From the IMG/VR virus record IMGVR_UViG_3300027861_000117, positions 1-32,913 of that record: 32,913 nucleotides of DNA; one strand, given 5' to 3'. This stretch comes from a virus. The translations under genes were made by a program, and so were the position numbers. Shown here in pieces: positions 1 through 7,549 of this stretch. Position 1 is the first letter of the stretch, and each line of letters begins with the position of its first letter. Below the pieces are notes generated by a model. It was not told the DNA's origin and made no database searches. It saw nothing but the letters and a program-made list of their open reading frames with translations.

Positions 1-152
1 TCATGGTCGATAAAGGATACATGACGATCGACGCTCTCAACATGTCGCCCGATGACTTCACCCGATTACTCAATAACTGGATCGTCTACGATTGGTCCAC
101 GAAACCCCGCGCCGACCAAGACGCTTTTATCGAGCTTCTTCTTCTCGCCTAA
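1..152 (+). CDS. Small membrane protein, C-terminal part (gene split by window edge)
   Basis: The frame is open from the window edge and ends at TAA 150-152. The residues from ATG at position 3 (MVDKGY) match in frame the last residues of the ORF that leaves the right edge at 32913, with GTC here and GTG there for the same valine. If the molecule is circular, the two pieces form one protein of about 133 residues. This part is soluble-looking and acidic to neutral, ending in a run of leucines. It lies 30 bases before the RecT-like gene and on the same strand, so it probably belongs to the early operon. I do not recognise a family. A local start at position 3 or 21 would give only a 43-49 residue peptide and is less likely. 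Confidence 0.55.
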   Translation, partial: MVDKGYMTIDALNMSPDDFTRLLNNWIVYDWSTKPRADQDAFIELLLLA

Positions 153-182
153 ACAATCAAATCTTCGCATAAGGATTTAACA

Positions 183-1091
183 ATGATCAACGATCAGACT
201 CTTTCAATAATCAGGAATCTATCAAAGGACAATCGAGACTTTGATGACAACGTCAAAGCCTATCTTACCTTCGGGCATCTCTTTAAGAATAACGTCGCGG
301 TAACCCTCGCTCATACATACGTTATCTCTGGGAAGCCCGCCCTCAATGCCGACGCGATGGCCGGCGTCGTCCGTCGATACATCGATCAGAACGGCGTCAA
401 GATCTGCGCTTATATCCGAATTGTTGAATTGACTAATGAGGTCTGCACGATCGCGACGAAGCGCGCCGACGAGATCGAATGGGACTTCGAGCACACCTGG
501 ACATTCTCGACCGAAGACGCCAACGATCGAGGGCTCCTCAAGCAGCGCGCTTGGAAGTCGATGAGAAAGAACATGTTGCACAAGCGATGCCTCACCGCGC
601 TCCTTCGAGTCGCTTACCCTGAGATCATCGGTCAGTCGTATTCACCCGACGAGCTCGCCGAAGTCATGGTCAAGGATGAGGCCAAGCGAGACGAGATCAT
701 CTTCGCTCAAGTCGAGGGTGAGCGCCCGCCGCGTGAAGAGCGTCAAGAGCGTCAACCCTCTCGCCCTCCTCAGCCTCAGCCTAGACCACCGGCGCCAAGG
801 CCCGAGCCAAAGCCCGAGCCAAGACCCGAGCCCAAAGCCGATCCTCTCTCTCTCGAAGAGGACGCAATCGCAGCTCTCGAAGCATATGATCCCCATTGGC
901 GCAAAGACCCCGGTGATTATGAGCGAAGGATGAGGATGACCAAGGCCGAGATGAGAGTCGAGATGGCGCTCCAAGTCTTGCCTCAAGCTCAACGCGTCGA
1001 GCTCTGGAAGCGGTACGGCGAGGGCGCTCAGCCTCCGTCCGTCGTCATCGGCGCGACTCCTCAGCTAGACATGGCCTCGGTGCCGTTTTAG
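183..1091 (+). CDS. recT: RecT-family single-strand annealing protein
   Basis: This 302-residue protein probably anneals complementary single strands during phage recombination or recombination-dependent replication. Residues 27-155 carry the pattern I associate with RecT-type proteins: AYLTFGHLFKNN, then VISGKPALNADAMAGVVRR, a central strand-rich part, and KNMLHKRCLTALLRVAYPEIIGQSY followed by an acidic DELAE. Residues 180-220 form a proline, arginine and glutamate-rich linker, and the last 80 residues are a separate, unrecognised helical domain that could bind SSB or another partner. An AAGGA site lies seven bases before the ATG. It is the last gene of the rightward early operon, and its TAG overlaps the stop of the convergent gene by four bases. 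A phage SSB is encoded at 29257-29604. The family assignment rests on motif memory, not alignment. Confidence 0.78.
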   Translation: MINDQTLSIIRNLSKDNRDFDDNVKAYLTFGHLFKNNVAVTLAHTYVISGKPALNADAMAGVVRRYIDQNGVKICAYIRIVELTNEVCTIATKRADEIEWDFEHTWTFSTEDANDRGLLKQRAWKSMRKNMLHKRCLTALLRVAYPEIIGQSYSPDELAEVMVKDEAKRDEIIFAQVEGERPPREERQERQPSRPPQPQPRPPAPRPEPKPEPRPEPKADPLSLEEDAIAALEAYDPHWRKDPGDYERRMRMTKAEMRVEMALQVLPQAQRVELWKRYGEGAQPPSVVIGATPQLDMASVPF

Positions 1092-1330
1092 TGCTGAGTT
1101 AAGATCGCTTCGAGCCTCGCGAGCTGCTCCCTTATCTCTGTGTATTGTGCATCTATCGAGGTGAACCGGCTGTCGGCGACCGAGGCCCTCGACTCTAAAC
1201 TTTTGACTTGCTGCTTGAGCCGCCCCATCTCCTCACGATCCCGCCCCTTCTCTCTGAAGTGATCGAGAGCGAGGCCACCGAGGGCGACGATCGTGGTGAT
1301 AGAGATCATCGTGTTCCCGTCGATTGTCAT
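1088..1330 (-). CDS. Small membrane-anchored coiled-coil protein
   Basis: The product is 80 residues. A short hydrophobic segment (about residues 8-22, ISITTIVALGGLALDH) is followed by a charged heptad-rich helix to the C-terminus (MGRLKQQVKSLES, then IREQLARLEAIL). This topology resembles XhlA-type accessory lysis proteins and some small holins, but composition alone does not prove that. GAGGTG lies five bases before the ATG. It is the last gene of the leftward late operon, four bases after the preceding gene, and sits tail to tail with the RecT-like gene. Its layout resembles the rightward gene at 24834-25163, although I see no convincing sequence identity between the two. Confidence 0.7.
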   Translation of the reverse strand: MTIDGNTMISITTIVALGGLALDHFREKGRDREEMGRLKQQVKSLESRASVADSRFTSIDAQYTEIREQLARLEAILTQH

Positions 1331-1334
1331 AGTC

Positions 1335-1766
1335 TCACCTCGCGATTAAGTAAGCTGATGTGCCGAGGGCGACCGCGCCGAGACCGATGGCGACATACTT
1401 CGCGATCTGGGTATTGGCTCGACTCTCGGCTAATTTAATTTTAAGATCTTCACTTTGAGCGGTCAAGAGTTCGATCAAGGTTTGAGAGTCGTATTGAGTC
1501 GTCTCGCAATCTTGATGCGCTGCCCTCAATGCCTCTTCTGTCTGTATCGCCGCCTCTTGGATGACGTAATCACACACCGCTTGAGATGACTCGACGAGGC
1601 CCTTCACGACTACGAAATCTTGAGGTCTCAGAAAGACTCCGCGCTCTTGCAATAGCATTCCCGCCGGAACGGGTCGGCCGATGATCTTCCCGCCGGGGAT
1701 CTTGATCTCAGCGGCGGGAGAGTGAACGAATAAGAAGAGCTGGAGGATCATCGCGCTGGTGTACAT
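1335..1766 (-). CDS. Exported coiled-coil protein with C-terminal membrane segment
   Basis: The protein has 143 residues. Residues 1-18 (MYTSAMILQLFLFVHSPA) look like a signal peptide or N-terminal anchor. The middle contains a predicted helical stretch rich in Q, E and A (about 60-120), and residues 124-143 (YVAIGLGAVALGTSAYLIAR) look like a transmembrane helix. The start at 1766 is chosen because AAAAGGAG lies five bases upstream; it overlaps the previous gene by 19 bases. An ATGA start at 1751 is possible but has no such site. A periplasmic coiled coil tethered at its C-terminus recalls unimolecular spanins, which span both membranes, but no lipobox cysteine is visible, so outer-membrane anchoring is unproven. 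Confidence 0.65.
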   Translation of the reverse strand: MYTSAMILQLFLFVHSPAAEIKIPGGKIIGRPVPAGMLLQERGVFLRPQDFVVVKGLVESSQAVCDYVIQEAAIQTEEALRAAHQDCETTQYDSQTLIELLTAQSEDLKIKLAESRANTQIAKYVAIGLGAVALGTSAYLIAR

Positions 1767-2080
1767 AAGATCTCCTTTTCCAGGGCGATATAGTCTTCGA
1801 CCGCCTTCTTTACCGCGCCAACACAAAGCGGCTGGCACTTCTCAAAAGTACAATCTGCGATGCCTCTCATCGCCGCCGCTTGGCGATCGACATCGCAAGA
1901 GATAAACTTCTCACGCTCTTTGACGAGACCGATGAGCTCCTCGGCGCACATCTCAGATTTAGGGATATGGCCGCGATCGTATCCGACTTTATAACCGAGG
2001 GCGCCGACGGTGAGCGCGACGAATCCGAGGGCGATGTATTTGATCGACTCGGGGTTGATGAATTGGGCTAGCTGAATCAT
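1748..2080 (-). CDS. Small membrane protein, i-spanin-like
   Basis: The 110-residue product has an N-terminal transmembrane segment (about 14-31, IKYIALGFVALTVGALGYK) and then a charged, helical, presumably periplasmic region with five cysteines (C45, C58, C77, C82, C86). This is the arrangement of Rz-type inner-membrane spanins, which help disrupt the outer membrane at lysis. It starts in an ATGA overlap with the preceding tip-protein gene, with GGAG nine bases upstream. It is followed by another small exported gene that overlaps it by 19 bases, which also fits the nested layout of spanin pairs. The endolysin and holin-like genes are about 4.5 kb upstream in the same operon, so the lysis genes would be split. 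Confidence 0.6.
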   Translation of the reverse strand: MIQLAQFINPESIKYIALGFVALTVGALGYKVGYDRGHIPKSEMCAEELIGLVKEREKFISCDVDRQAAAMRGIADCTFEKCQPLCVGAVKKAVEDYIALEKEILCTPAR

Positions 2081-2586
2081 GGGTCAAGTCTCCAAATCGT
2101 GGCCCTACCCATCCCAGCATATATATACTGAGATGATGTCGAGTTGATGCCCGTAGAGTAGATTTTGTTTACGCTCGTTATCCGCAAACTCACAGAGACC
2201 GCGCCGGCTGAGGCGTCAACAAGCACGAACGCCTTCTCATCGCGCCCCGTCAATTGTAGATCGGGAATGCGCTGTTGAACCACCCGCCCATGAGAGCCAA
2301 CATATCCCGTTCCATCATGCCATTGATATTCGCAGTGTGTAAGTGAGTTGAGATATTGAGCATACGTTTGTGTTGACCCTTCGATAAAATAATAATACCC
2401 AGTAGGGAGGGTGATCACGCCACTTGAGAATGATAGTGATGCCGCGAGCGACCCAAAAAAGTCACTCGCTGTATTAAACTGTATGTCGGCACCGACGGCC
2501 GACGAGGTGTTATTCGCTGGCGTGCAGACGGCTAGGGCCGAAGGATTCATTAAGATTTGGCCGAGGTGGCTGGGGACATAGCTCAT
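2077..2586 (-). CDS. Tail tip or receptor-binding small protein (C1q-like fold suspected)
   Basis: The product is 169 residues, almost all short polar beta-strand-like segments, and begins MSYVPSHL. A central pattern (VITLPTGYYYFIEGSTQ, then GYVGSHGRVVQQR, then AGAVSVSLRI) parallels the gene at 2972-3412 (INLSAGHYLAQAYSSFT, then VGEIGNTDMYQGR, then SLLTLRLAA). The two are therefore probably paralogues with a jelly-roll fold of the C1q/TNF type, common in phage fibre tips. It starts in a TAATG overlap with the preceding gene. It belongs to a run of three small MSY-starting genes just after the long fibre, suggesting tip subunits or receptor-binding accessory proteins. The exact role is inferred. 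Confidence 0.68.
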   Translation of the reverse strand: MSYVPSHLGQILMNPSALAVCTPANNTSSAVGADIQFNTASDFFGSLAASLSFSSGVITLPTGYYYFIEGSTQTYAQYLNSLTHCEYQWHDGTGYVGSHGRVVQQRIPDLQLTGRDEKAFVLVDASAGAVSVSLRITSVNKIYSTGINSTSSQYIYAGMGRATIWRLDP

Positions 2587-2972
2587 TATTCCGTCCTCAT
2601 TATGATTGATCTGGATCGCGCTAGGTCGACCGTTACGACTACAGCTGAGGGTGTTTGAGTAACATAACTAGCTCCGCGCCCATATCCGATCCATGCGTCG
2701 TCAGAGCTGCTGTATGCCGAAGCGTTATTCCCCCAGTATTGCCCAAAATGCGATCGGTCAGCCTGGTTGTTAATGTTTGCGACTGACCCCGAGGAGGTTT
2801 GTGTGTTGATTACCCAGCCCACATGAACCCCCTTGCCCGTTGCATCCGTTATTTCAGGGGAGGAGCCCGACACCCACAGTTGAGAAAAGGTGTCTGCTTG
2901 GCTTGTCGCTGATGAGTACGTCAAGAGCGCGAAACATGACGCCGTATGTTGATAACCCTGGAAATAACTCAT
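2586..2972 (-). CDS. Small tail-tip associated protein, unrecognised
   Basis: This 128-residue protein starts MSYFQGYQ and is rich in S, T, N, Q, Y and W, with glycine turns, as is typical of virion surface proteins. I do not recognise a family. It sits between the two related genes at 2972-3412 and 2077-2586 and shares their MSY start, but its internal pattern (VHVGWVINTQTSSG, then WIGYGRGASYV) does not match theirs well. The start at 2972 is chosen because ATG overlaps the preceding stop as TAATG; an in-frame ATG at 2990 would give six more residues. A role in the fibre tip or as a fibre chaperone is inferred from position. Confidence 0.6.
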   Translation of the reverse strand: MSYFQGYQHTASCFALLTYSSATSQADTFSQLWVSGSSPEITDATGKGVHVGWVINTQTSSGSVANINNQADRSHFGQYWGNNASAYSSSDDAWIGYGRGASYVTQTPSAVVVTVDLARSRSIIMRTE

Positions 2973-3412
2973 TAGCGGCCTACTTTCCAAAGTAGCAGTC
3001 GACAGTCAGCATCAAGCGAGGGAACGCTCGTCCCGATTTCGATGGCGGCGAGTCGGAGGGTGAGAAGAGACGAGGAGTCGACAGAAAACTCAGCCGTCGC
3101 CGCGTCACAATTTCGCCCCTGGTACATATCTGTATTCCCGATCTCTCCGACAGCCGACCCGTCAAGATAAAATTTGAACTGGACGTTGTCGGTGGCAGTC
3201 GTGCGCGTGAAAGATGAATATGCTTGAGCTAAATAATGCCCGGCGCTCAAATTGATCTCGGTCGAGTTCGTGATCGCCGGGGAGCTCGCGTATGTGTCGT
3301 CAAGCAAGCTGACATTATACTCGCCGCCGATCGCAGTGATGTTATTCGACCAGTCAAAAAGCGCGAGCCTCAGAGTCTTTTGTATTGTGCCGCCCGGAGT
3401 CATATAACTCAT
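2972..3412 (-). CDS. Tail tip or receptor-binding small protein (C1q-like fold suspected)
   Basis: The 146-residue protein begins MSYMTPGG. It has the strand pattern INLSAGHYLAQAYSSFT, FKFYLDGSAVGEIG, SLLTLRLAAIEIG and a hydrophobic C-terminal strand (CRLLLWKVG), all suggestive of a C1q/TNF-like jelly roll that trimerises at fibre tips. It is the first gene after the repetitive fibre, and its ATG overlaps the fibre TGA as ATGA, so translation of the two is probably coupled. An ATG at 3424 is in frame, but the overlap at 3412 is the recurring style of this genome. It appears related to the gene at 2077-2586. Receptor binding is inferred from fold pattern and position. Confidence 0.68.
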   Translation of the reverse strand: MSYMTPGGTIQKTLRLALFDWSNNITAIGGEYNVSLLDDTYASSPAITNSTEINLSAGHYLAQAYSSFTRTTATDNVQFKFYLDGSAVGEIGNTDMYQGRNCDAATAEFSVDSSSLLTLRLAAIEIGTSVPSLDADCRLLLWKVGR

Positions 3413-6261
3413 ATCAAGATCCAATTGGCATTATCGCTCTGGAGCGTAATTGAATCATATTGAGCGCCGATTGAAAATGTCGTCTGCCCCGCGTGGTCGA
3501 TGTGCTCCGAGCCGTTGGGGTCGACTGTCACCGCTGCGCTCGTGAGTCTTTTGATTTGGAGCTTGAATCCCGATAGCCCAACGGCTGTTGGGAGGTTGAT
3601 GGTTCCCGCGCCGGTTGATGCGGTGTAGGTGCGCTCGAGCTCGCTCGCGCCGATCGCTCCGTCGGTCGTGCCGACGGTGTATGGGGTCGCTGTGATGTCG
3701 GTCACCGTCGGACGAGATCCGCCACCGCTTGCCGCCTCAGCGCCCCATGATGTCGAGGAGTGATCATATGTGAGGACATAATTATCGATGCCCGCGCCGG
3801 CTGTATACGCGACATCGGAGAGCGTCGACATCGGGAGGGTCGCGACCTGGGTGTCGACTCGGCCCGTCGTAAAGTATTGATTAGTTCCCTCGGCGATTGT
3901 CGTCGTCGTCAGGTCTTGGGAGAGTGATGTCAGGCCGACCGCTGAGAGCGACGTTGAGACCGCTTGACCCGAGCCATTGCCCAAGAAGATCTTGTCATTA
4001 TCAAGGTTCGGGGTCGCTGCTGATCGTCCCGCCCCGCCGACTTTAATGATACCCGCGCTCGCGTCCGCTCTGACAACCTTACCTATGTTCTGGATGAGGT
4101 TCGCTTCGGTCGTCGGCGCTGTGTTAGTGAGAGCTCCGGCGGTGGCCGATGATACATAAACAGTATCACCGACGCTTAGGCTCCATGTTGTCGTGTTGAC
4201 GTCGCTTAGGTTGCCGAGAGTTATGATCGTGACCTCGGCCTGATCGTTCGCGTTCGCATGAACTAGACCGAAGGCGGGCATCGTCAAGGCGCTGTTAGAC
4301 CGAGCGAGATCGGCGGTCGGTACAGATCCAGAGATCCCTTTGATGTAGACGACCTGACCCTTTGTCATTAGGCCGCCCGAGTCGTTCTTAGCTTTGAACC
4401 TGATCGCGCCGTTGATGTCGGTCCATGAAGTCAAGTATCGAAGTGACTCAGTACCGATCGTTCGCGTGAGGTCGGCGTCGGGCTCGATCGAGCCGGAGGT
4501 CTTGATGATCCCCGTCCCGTTCGGTGCGATGGTGATGTCTCCGTTTGAGACACTGACAATCGACTGACCGTTAACATCGAGCGAGCCGCCGAGCTGGGGC
4601 GTTGTGTCGTCGATGACGTCAACGACCACGACCCCGATCCGACCATTGACCGAGGTCACCGGGGCCGAGGTGAGGCCGGTCAACTGAGACCCATCGACGG
4701 CGGGGAGCTTTGCCGTTCCGTCGAGTTGGACGATCTTATTCGCCGTAGTCCCGACGTCGACATTGAGGGTCGAAGTTGCACCGGTCCCGCTTAGAGTCAG
4801 CGCCGTTCCATCGATGTTTAATGTCGAGTCATCGGCGTAGATGTTGACCGCGCCCGTCGCTGTGTTGACGCTCGTCACTGGAGCTGAGGGTAAGTTCGTC
4901 AACGCTGACCCGTCAACGGCGGGGAGCTTTGCAGTTCCGTCGAGTTGTACGATCTTATTGGCAGCCGTCCCGACGTCGACATTGAGGGTCGAAGTCGCGC
5001 CGGTCCCGGTTAGGACTAGAGCGGTCCCGTCGATGTTAAGCGTCGAGTCATCGGCGTAGATATTGACCGCGCCGGTTTGTGCGTTGACTGAACTCACCAA
5101 AGCCGAAGGGAGGTTTATCAGTTGAGACCCATCGACCGCCGGGAGCTTTGCAGTTCCGTCGAGTTGTACGATCTTATTGGCAGCCGTCCCGACGTCGACA
5201 TTGAGGGTCGAAGTCGCGCCGGTCCCGCTCAAGACTAGAGCCGTTCCGTCGATATTTAATGTAGTATCATCAGCGTAGATATTGACCGCGCCGGTCTGGC
5301 CGTTGACTGATGAGACGGCGCTGCCGCCGCCCGCCGCTTCAGCGCCCCAAGATGTTGAGGAGTGATCATAAGTCAGGACATAGTTATCAATGCCGGCGCC
5401 GGCTGTATAAGCGACATCCGAGAGCGTCGACATCGGGAGAAGCGCGACTTGGGTGTCGACTCGGCCCGTCGTAAAATAAAGGTTCGCCCCTTCGGCGATG
5501 TCGTCTGTGTCGAGGACGACCGCGCCCGTGGCTGTATTGACCGAGGTCACCGGCGCCGAGGGCAGATTCGTCAACTGTGACCCATCGACGGCGGGGAGCT
5601 TCGCCGTTCCATCGAGTTGTACGATCTTGTTTGCCGTGGTTCCGACGTCTACGTTTAACGTTGAGGTCGCGCCCGTCCCGCTTAGAGTCAACGCCGTTCC
5701 ATCGATATTCAATGTCGAGTCATCGGCGTAGATATTGACTGCGCCGGTGGCGCTATTGACCGAGCTCACCAAAGCCGAAGGGAGGTTTGTGAGGTTTGAC
5801 CCATCGACCGCCGGGAGCTTCGCAGTTCCGTCGAGCTGGACGATCTTATTCGCCGTCGTCCCGACGTCGACGTTGAGAGTTGAGGTCGCGCCGGTCCCGC
5901 TCAAGGTCAGAGCTGTCCCGTCAATGTTAAGAGTCGTATCGTCTGCGTAAATGTTGACTGCGCCCGTCGCCGTATTGACTGAAGTCACCAAAGCCGCTGG
6001 GAGGTTCGTCAATGCCGACCCGTCAACGGCGGGGAGCTTTGCCGTTCCGTCGAGCTGGACGATCTTATTTGCCGTGGTCCCGACGTCGACGTTGAGGGTC
6101 GAGGTCGCGCCCGTCCCGCTCAAGACTAGGGCTGTTCCGTCGATGTTAAGAGTCGTATCGTCCGCATAGATATTGACTGCGCCGGTCTGCCCGTTGACTG
6201 ATGAGACGGCTCCACCACCACCGCCGCCAGAGACAATCTGTCCTTTAAATTTAATACTCAT
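3409..6261 (-). CDS. Long repetitive tail fibre protein
   Basis: The protein has about 950 residues. After a short N-terminus ending in a poly-glycine hinge come six nearly identical 73-residue units (GAVNIYADDTTLNIDGTAL, then VDVGTTANKIVQLDGTAKLP, then DGSxLTNLP). They are interrupted after the third by a 78-residue block ending VLTYDHSSTSWGAEAA. A less repetitive shaft follows (TRTIGTESLRYLTSW, as in other phage fibres). A second copy of the TYDHSSTSWGAEAA block and a C-terminal domain (INLPTAVGLSGFKLQIKRL, then HIDHAGQTTFSI) end the protein. It probably forms a trimeric beta-rich fibre for host adsorption. ATGATG occurs at the start; AGGAG sits six bases before the second ATG, so 6261 is used instead of 6264. 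Repeat number may vary between strains. Confidence 0.87.
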   Translation of the reverse strand: MSIKFKGQIVSGGGGGGAVSSVNGQTGAVNIYADDTTLNIDGTALVLSGTGATSTLNVDVGTTANKIVQLDGTAKLPAVDGSALTNLPAALVTSVNTATGAVNIYADDTTLNIDGTALTLSGTGATSTLNVDVGTTANKIVQLDGTAKLPAVDGSNLTNLPSALVSSVNSATGAVNIYADDSTLNIDGTALTLSGTGATSTLNVDVGTTANKIVQLDGTAKLPAVDGSQLTNLPSAPVTSVNTATGAVVLDTDDIAEGANLYFTTGRVDTQVALLPMSTLSDVAYTAGAGIDNYVLTYDHSSTSWGAEAAGGGSAVSSVNGQTGAVNIYADDTTLNIDGTALVLSGTGATSTLNVDVGTAANKIVQLDGTAKLPAVDGSQLINLPSALVSSVNAQTGAVNIYADDSTLNIDGTALVLTGTGATSTLNVDVGTAANKIVQLDGTAKLPAVDGSALTNLPSAPVTSVNTATGAVNIYADDSTLNIDGTALTLSGTGATSTLNVDVGTTANKIVQLDGTAKLPAVDGSQLTGLTSAPVTSVNGRIGVVVVDVIDDTTPQLGGSLDVNGQSIVSVSNGDITIAPNGTGIIKTSGSIEPDADLTRTIGTESLRYLTSWTDINGAIRFKAKNDSGGLMTKGQVVYIKGISGSVPTADLARSNSALTMPAFGLVHANANDQAEVTIITLGNLSDVNTTTWSLSVGDTVYVSSATAGALTNTAPTTEANLIQNIGKVVRADASAGIIKVGGAGRSAATPNLDNDKIFLGNGSGQAVSTSLSAVGLTSLSQDLTTTTIAEGTNQYFTTGRVDTQVATLPMSTLSDVAYTAGAGIDNYVLTYDHSSTSWGAEAASGGGSRPTVTDITATPYTVGTTDGAIGASELERTYTASTGAGTINLPTAVGLSGFKLQIKRLTSAAVTVDPNGSEHIDHAGQTTFSIGAQYDSITLQSDNANWILI
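4636..6183 (-). repeat. Six 219-base repeats in the tail fibre gene
   Basis: Units 1-3 occupy about 5527-6183 and units 4-6 about 4636-5292. Each is 219 bases (73 codons), separated by a 234-base block at 5293-5526. The period is visible directly: the same GTATCG motif occurs at 5936 and 6155. Many differences between units are at third codon positions or are substitutions such as T/S or N/Q, so the protein repeat is kept while the DNA drifts. The 234-base block has a partial second copy near 3715-3910. Antisense open frames over this region are by-products of the repeat. Confidence 0.9.
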
Positions 6262-6270
6262 CATTGACTC

Positions 6271-6657
6271 CTATCGATTGAAGCCGGCGTAGATGATGAA
6301 TGAATCGCCACCGTTTGCTTTTTTGTACGCGATCGAGGTGATCGTTGACCCGCTTCCGAGAGCTGCCGAGTCGATAGAATAGTCTCGAAGGACCGGGGTG
6401 ACGCCGTCGGTGTTGGTGATCCCATCGCCCGCGCCTATGGCAGCCCTCAATTTAATATAACTGATCAAGGTCTCGTTAGAACTCACCGCGCCGACGAATG
6501 CGAAGGTCGAACCTGCGGGGACTTGAGCCCCATCGGTCGGGTCATAGAAGTCGGCGGCGGTCAAGGTGTGCCAGTCCGTGTTAGCGACCGCGCTCGCGTT
6601 GTAGGCACCGGTCAGCTGGCCGGCGGTGATGGGGTCTTGCACTCCGAGTTTACTCAT
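6271..6657 (-). CDS. Small virion-like protein, unrecognised
   Basis: The product is 128 residues of alternating polar and hydrophobic strand-like segments (MSKLGVQDPITAGQLTGAYN, then STFAFVGAVSSNETLISYIK, then SFIIYAGFNR). I recognise no family. It starts in an ATGA overlap with the holin-like gene and ends six to ten bases before the fibre start. By position it may be a fibre-attachment or baseplate-decorating protein, but it could equally be a lysis accessory protein. There are no cysteines and no membrane segment. Confidence 0.55.
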   Translation of the reverse strand: MSKLGVQDPITAGQLTGAYNASAVANTDWHTLTAADFYDPTDGAQVPAGSTFAFVGAVSSNETLISYIKLRAAIGAGDGITNTDGVTPVLRDYSIDSAALGSGSTITSIAYKKANGGDSFIIYAGFNR

Positions 6658-6875
6658 GGGGTCTCCGTTTTTTTTTCAGGTTTAGGCGCTTTGGCTTTGG
6701 CGACTACGTTTGCGCCGACGTAGGCCAGGAAGAGAGTATCGATCAGCCCCATGATCTCGGTCGTCGCCTTGCCCAAAAGAGCGAGGAGAAGGATCGAGGC
6801 AAGCGAGGCATAGAACGCCGCCGCCTTTCGACCGCCGACTTTGTCGAGCGTTGATGGGGTTGATTTATCACTCAT
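6654..6875 (-). CDS. Putative holin (two membrane segments)
   Basis: The 73-residue protein has two hydrophobic helices, about 19-37 (AAAFYASLASILLLALLG) and 42-61 (MGLIDTLFLAYVGANVVAK), and a lysine/proline-rich C-terminal tail. Small size, two membrane helices, a charged tail and direct coupling to the endolysin gene (ATGA overlap) fit a class II holin, which permeabilises the inner membrane to time lysis. No dual start is obvious. The assignment is by topology and neighbourhood; a general membrane protein of the virion assembly pathway cannot be excluded. Confidence 0.7.
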   Translation of the reverse strand: MSDKSTPSTLDKVGGRKAAAFYASLASILLLALLGKATTEIMGLIDTLFLAYVGANVVAKAKAPKPEKKTETP

Positions 6876-7549
6876 GAGAAGTCTTCGCTCAAGGGTCGAT
6901 AGACGTGAGCGACGTCTTTTATATTCCGCGTTCGAGTGGATACGCCCTCACGCCATCGGCCGTCGGGTCCGTTGCCCTTGGCGTTACCCTCGACGGTGTC
7001 GAAGCTGCCCTCATCGTCGGGAGAAGTGAGAGCTAAAACAATGTGATTCCCTTGGGCGGGGCTCTGCTTGTCGCTTGTCCAAACAACGACTATGTCGCCG
7101 GTCATGATCTCGTCGGGGTCTCGATGTCGAGGTGTGCTCGACCAATTAGACATTAATCTATAGCATGAAGGCATGATCTTTTTCCGAATCCCAAAGCTGA
7201 ACCGAGGGCCATAAGCGAAGGCGGCGAACGCACCGCACCAAGCGAACTGTCCGTTTCTCACATAGTCATCTTCCCAGGTCCAGCCGATCCCATCCATTGA
7301 TTTTATGTAGGCGTTGATTGGGTGCCAATCGCCTCCGCACTCCGGCTCGGTGACATCGAGCTCCCATTGAGCCAAAGCGCGCTTGATCGCTTGCCGGCTG
7401 TGGTCGGTCGGGTATGCCCGAATCAAAGACCTTGCGCTTGAGATCGTGACCTCGGGAGTGTCTAGGCTCATCTGATTAACAGCTCTTTGAAGACGACGAT
7501 TGATCTCGTTTTGTTCTTCGAGTTGAGCAAGTAGTTCTTTTTTAGTCAT
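6872..7549 (-). CDS. Cysteine peptidase-type endolysin (CHAP/NlpC-P60-like)
   Basis: The 225-residue protein should cleave peptide bonds of the host peptidoglycan. Residues 1-25 form a charged helix. The catalytic region runs from about 75 to 215: FAWCGAFAAFAYG gives the candidate nucleophile C105, GDIVVVW lies at 151-157, GNHIVLAL gives the candidate catalytic H169, and DTVEGNAKG (184-192) fits the polar third residue region. This order of Cys, GD, His and EGN is what CHAP and NlpC/P60-type amidases or endopeptidases show. I see no signal peptide, so export would need the adjacent holin. It overlaps both neighbours by ATGA. Because it follows a hub gene, a tail-associated lysin role is a less likely alternative. 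Confidence 0.78.
   Translation of the reverse strand: MTKKELLAQLEEQNEINRRLQRAVNQMSLDTPEVTISSARSLIRAYPTDHSRQAIKRALAQWELDVTEPECGGDWHPINAYIKSMDGIGWTWEDDYVRNGQFAWCGAFAAFAYGPRFSFGIRKKIMPSCYRLMSNWSSTPRHRDPDEIMTGDIVVVWTSDKQSPAQGNHIVLALTSPDDEGSFDTVEGNAKGNGPDGRWREGVSTRTRNIKDVAHVYRPLSEDFS

Noticed and set aside
222-992. Minus-strand frames of 61-119 residues opposite the RecT-like gene
   Set aside because: Shadows of a well-supported gene; no ribosome site and no motif.
4841-6169. Plus-strand open frames of 71-77 residues repeated along the fibre gene
   Set aside because: They are antisense images of the 219-base repeats; same sequence each time, no ribosome site, and no independent coding signal.
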